Source of the DNA: Paralithodes platypus
Lineage: Eukaryota; Arthropoda; Malacostraca; Decapoda; Lithodidae
DNA length: 64,000 bases
NCBI GenBank assembly: GCA_032716605.1
Contig: CM064517.1
Coordinates: 24,130,015-24,194,014, forward strand
Direction of reading: 5' to 3'
Shown: positions 62,637 to 64,000 of the stretch, in pieces
How positions within the stretch are numbered: position 1 is the stretch's first letter
Layout: the number at the start of each line of letters is the position of its first letter
Program-made: the position numbers and the translations under genes
The notes under the pieces: generated by a model
Seen by the model: only the letters and a program-made list of their open reading frames with translations
Database searches by the model: none
What the model was told of the DNA's origin: nothing

Positions 62637-64000
62637 ATGATGAGACAGAACAACACTTCACAACTCTAAACAGTACACCCATCACTAACATCAACAATGC
62701 TGTACACATACTCAATAAAACGATCCAAAACGCTGACAAGAAACACATTCCAAGAGGTAACAGGAAAAGACACAACCCCAACTTCACACCAGAAATTCAA
62801 AACCTCATCAGACAACGCGACATACTGAAACACTCCCCAGCACCCCACACACAAGACATCACACAACAAATTCAAGCACTCAACACCCAAACTAACAACA
62901 AAATACAAGAACAACAAAAACTAAATTGGAATAACTTCCTACAAACACTTGATCACAAAACAAACCCCAAAAAAACTCTACAAAACTCTACTAAACAGCA
63001 TCACACTTTCCAACAGCAACACAACACAATCACATGCTGCAATCACAAACAACAGACTCTACTCCTTCATGTAAACAACAAGCAAACACTCTCATCAATC
63101 ACTTTTCACATGTCAGCCACCTAAAACCTCACAAAGACGACCGACGTGTCATCCGACGTAAGAGACAATTCCCCACAGACCCTGACTATACACCCTTCAC
63201 CAATCACCAGACAAAGCATATCATCAACAATCTCAAGCACTCACCCGCCTGTGGCCTAGACAACATAAGCAACATACACCTCAGACACCTGGGACCACAA
63301 GGCATACAAGCACTCACTAACATATCAAACTACAGCTATTCACACAACACAATACCAGACATTGGAAGCATGGTATCATCATCACATTCCCCAAACCCAA
63401 CAAAGTGGAAGACCCCACGCTACCCTCCTCGCACCGCCCCATCACACTTCTTTGCTCCCCCTCCAAAGTCATGGAACGCCTAGTATTACAACTAATTACA
63501 CCTGACCTACCCCTAGCTCCAACACAACATGGCTTTAGGCCACTGCATTCCACAAACACTCTTCTCACAGACCTTACACAAAGAGCTTTCGACGGCATCA
63601 ACTCAGCTAGACCACCACACAGATCACGTATTAGCCACAACTCGACATTAGTAAAGCCTTCGATGCCATCCCCCGCCACAACCTAACAAACCAAATCTAC
63701 AACACAAACATGCACAACAACACAAAAAGGTGGCTGGCCAACTTCCTAGCAGGCAGATGTGCACACGTATCTTTGCCGGTCAGTCATCTAAAATCAGAAA
63801 CTTTCCAAAACGGAGTCCCACAAGGATCCGTCCTATCGCCCGCACTCTTCAATCTGTACATGCACGATATAACTACACCCAATACTCCCCAAATAAATAA
63901 ACTTAGCCTCCTATGCAGATGACATAACACTCACATGCACCCACCATGACCCAAAAAGAGCAACAGATCTCCTTCAACCCTATCTCAACACACTACATGG
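62637..64000 (+). mobile_element. LINE C, RT part, runs off the window
   Basis: It begins inside the endonuclease-RT linker (ETEQHFTTLNSTP, HIPRGNRKRHNPNFTPEIQN), where it matches the minus-strand LINE C at 18593-18990. It continues with RT blocks: LKHSPACGLDNISN, the QHGFRPLHSTNTLLTDL region, then WLANFLAGRCAHVSL, NGVPQGSVLSPALFNLYMHDI and, in another frame, YADDITLTC at about 63914. Several frameshifts (near 62970, 63360, 63640 and 63900) make it non-functional. The window ends before the LINE C 3' end known from 27950-28583. Confidence 0.75.

Larger units (their letters stand above)
24265..64000 (+). other. Downstream PIGG intron or flank, repeats only
   Basis: The next expected PIGG segment follows the conserved DYTEV block and carries the His-containing metal site of the domain. 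It was not recognised in any frame to the end of the window. Either this intron exceeds 39.7 kb, a small exon was missed, or the locus is broken. Everything recognised in this span is transposon-derived. Confidence 0.5.

Overview
The window is animal nuclear DNA, most likely from a decapod crustacean. It has two exons of a split animal-type gene with consensus GT/AG splice sites and no operon structure. Almost everything else is transposable elements, mainly DIRS-like tyrosine-recombinase retrotransposons, several LINE families with CR1/Jockey/RTE-like proteins, and a gypsy LTR element. DIRS1-like elements are known to be common in Decapoda, so the clade call is an inference from the repeat mix, not from a marker gene.

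Host gene: two plus-strand exons (2869-3052 and 24055-24264) encode adjacent parts of the catalytic domain of PIGG, GPI ethanolamine phosphate transferase 2. They are joined in phase across a 21,002 bp intron packed with repeats. No further PIGG exon was found in the 39.7 kb downstream, so the gene probably continues beyond the window.

Layout. 1-8650: fragments of one LINE family (here LINE A), one split by another LINE (LINE B); the first PIGG exon; a possible LTR remnant; and an internally deleted DIRS element (5738-7984). 8651-10273: a 5' part of a CR1-like LINE. 10274-18592: DIRS copy 1, minus strand, with three open genes. 18593-20614: LINE C. 20615-23872: 5' part of a second DIRS family. 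24055-24264: second PIGG exon. 24394-25829: fold-back DNA transposon holding a tRNA-derived SINE. 25922-28914: LINE D and LINE C fragments and the end of a third DIRS family. 28915-38797: a 1.2 kb pogo-like DNA element split by DIRS copy 2 (29627-38322). 39612-44300: a decayed plus-strand fourth DIRS family with nested LINE and SINE insertions. 44512-58846: a gypsy retrotransposon, minus strand, broken by a CR1-like LINE, a SINE, two TTAA/CTAA-flanked MITEs (a third lies in the CR1 LINE) and an unknown AT-rich block. 58847-64000: a Jockey-like LINE with a LINE E insertion, then another LINE C copy running off the end.

The best-preserved units are DIRS copies 1 and 2. Each has a Gag-like ORF, an RT-RNase H ORF and a tyrosine recombinase ORF that overlaps the RT ORF in another frame. 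Each also has inverted terminal repeats and an internal region complementary to both outer ends, the layout expected for replication through a circular intermediate. The other elements are mostly substrates, parasites or debris, and their nesting gives a readable order of insertion.
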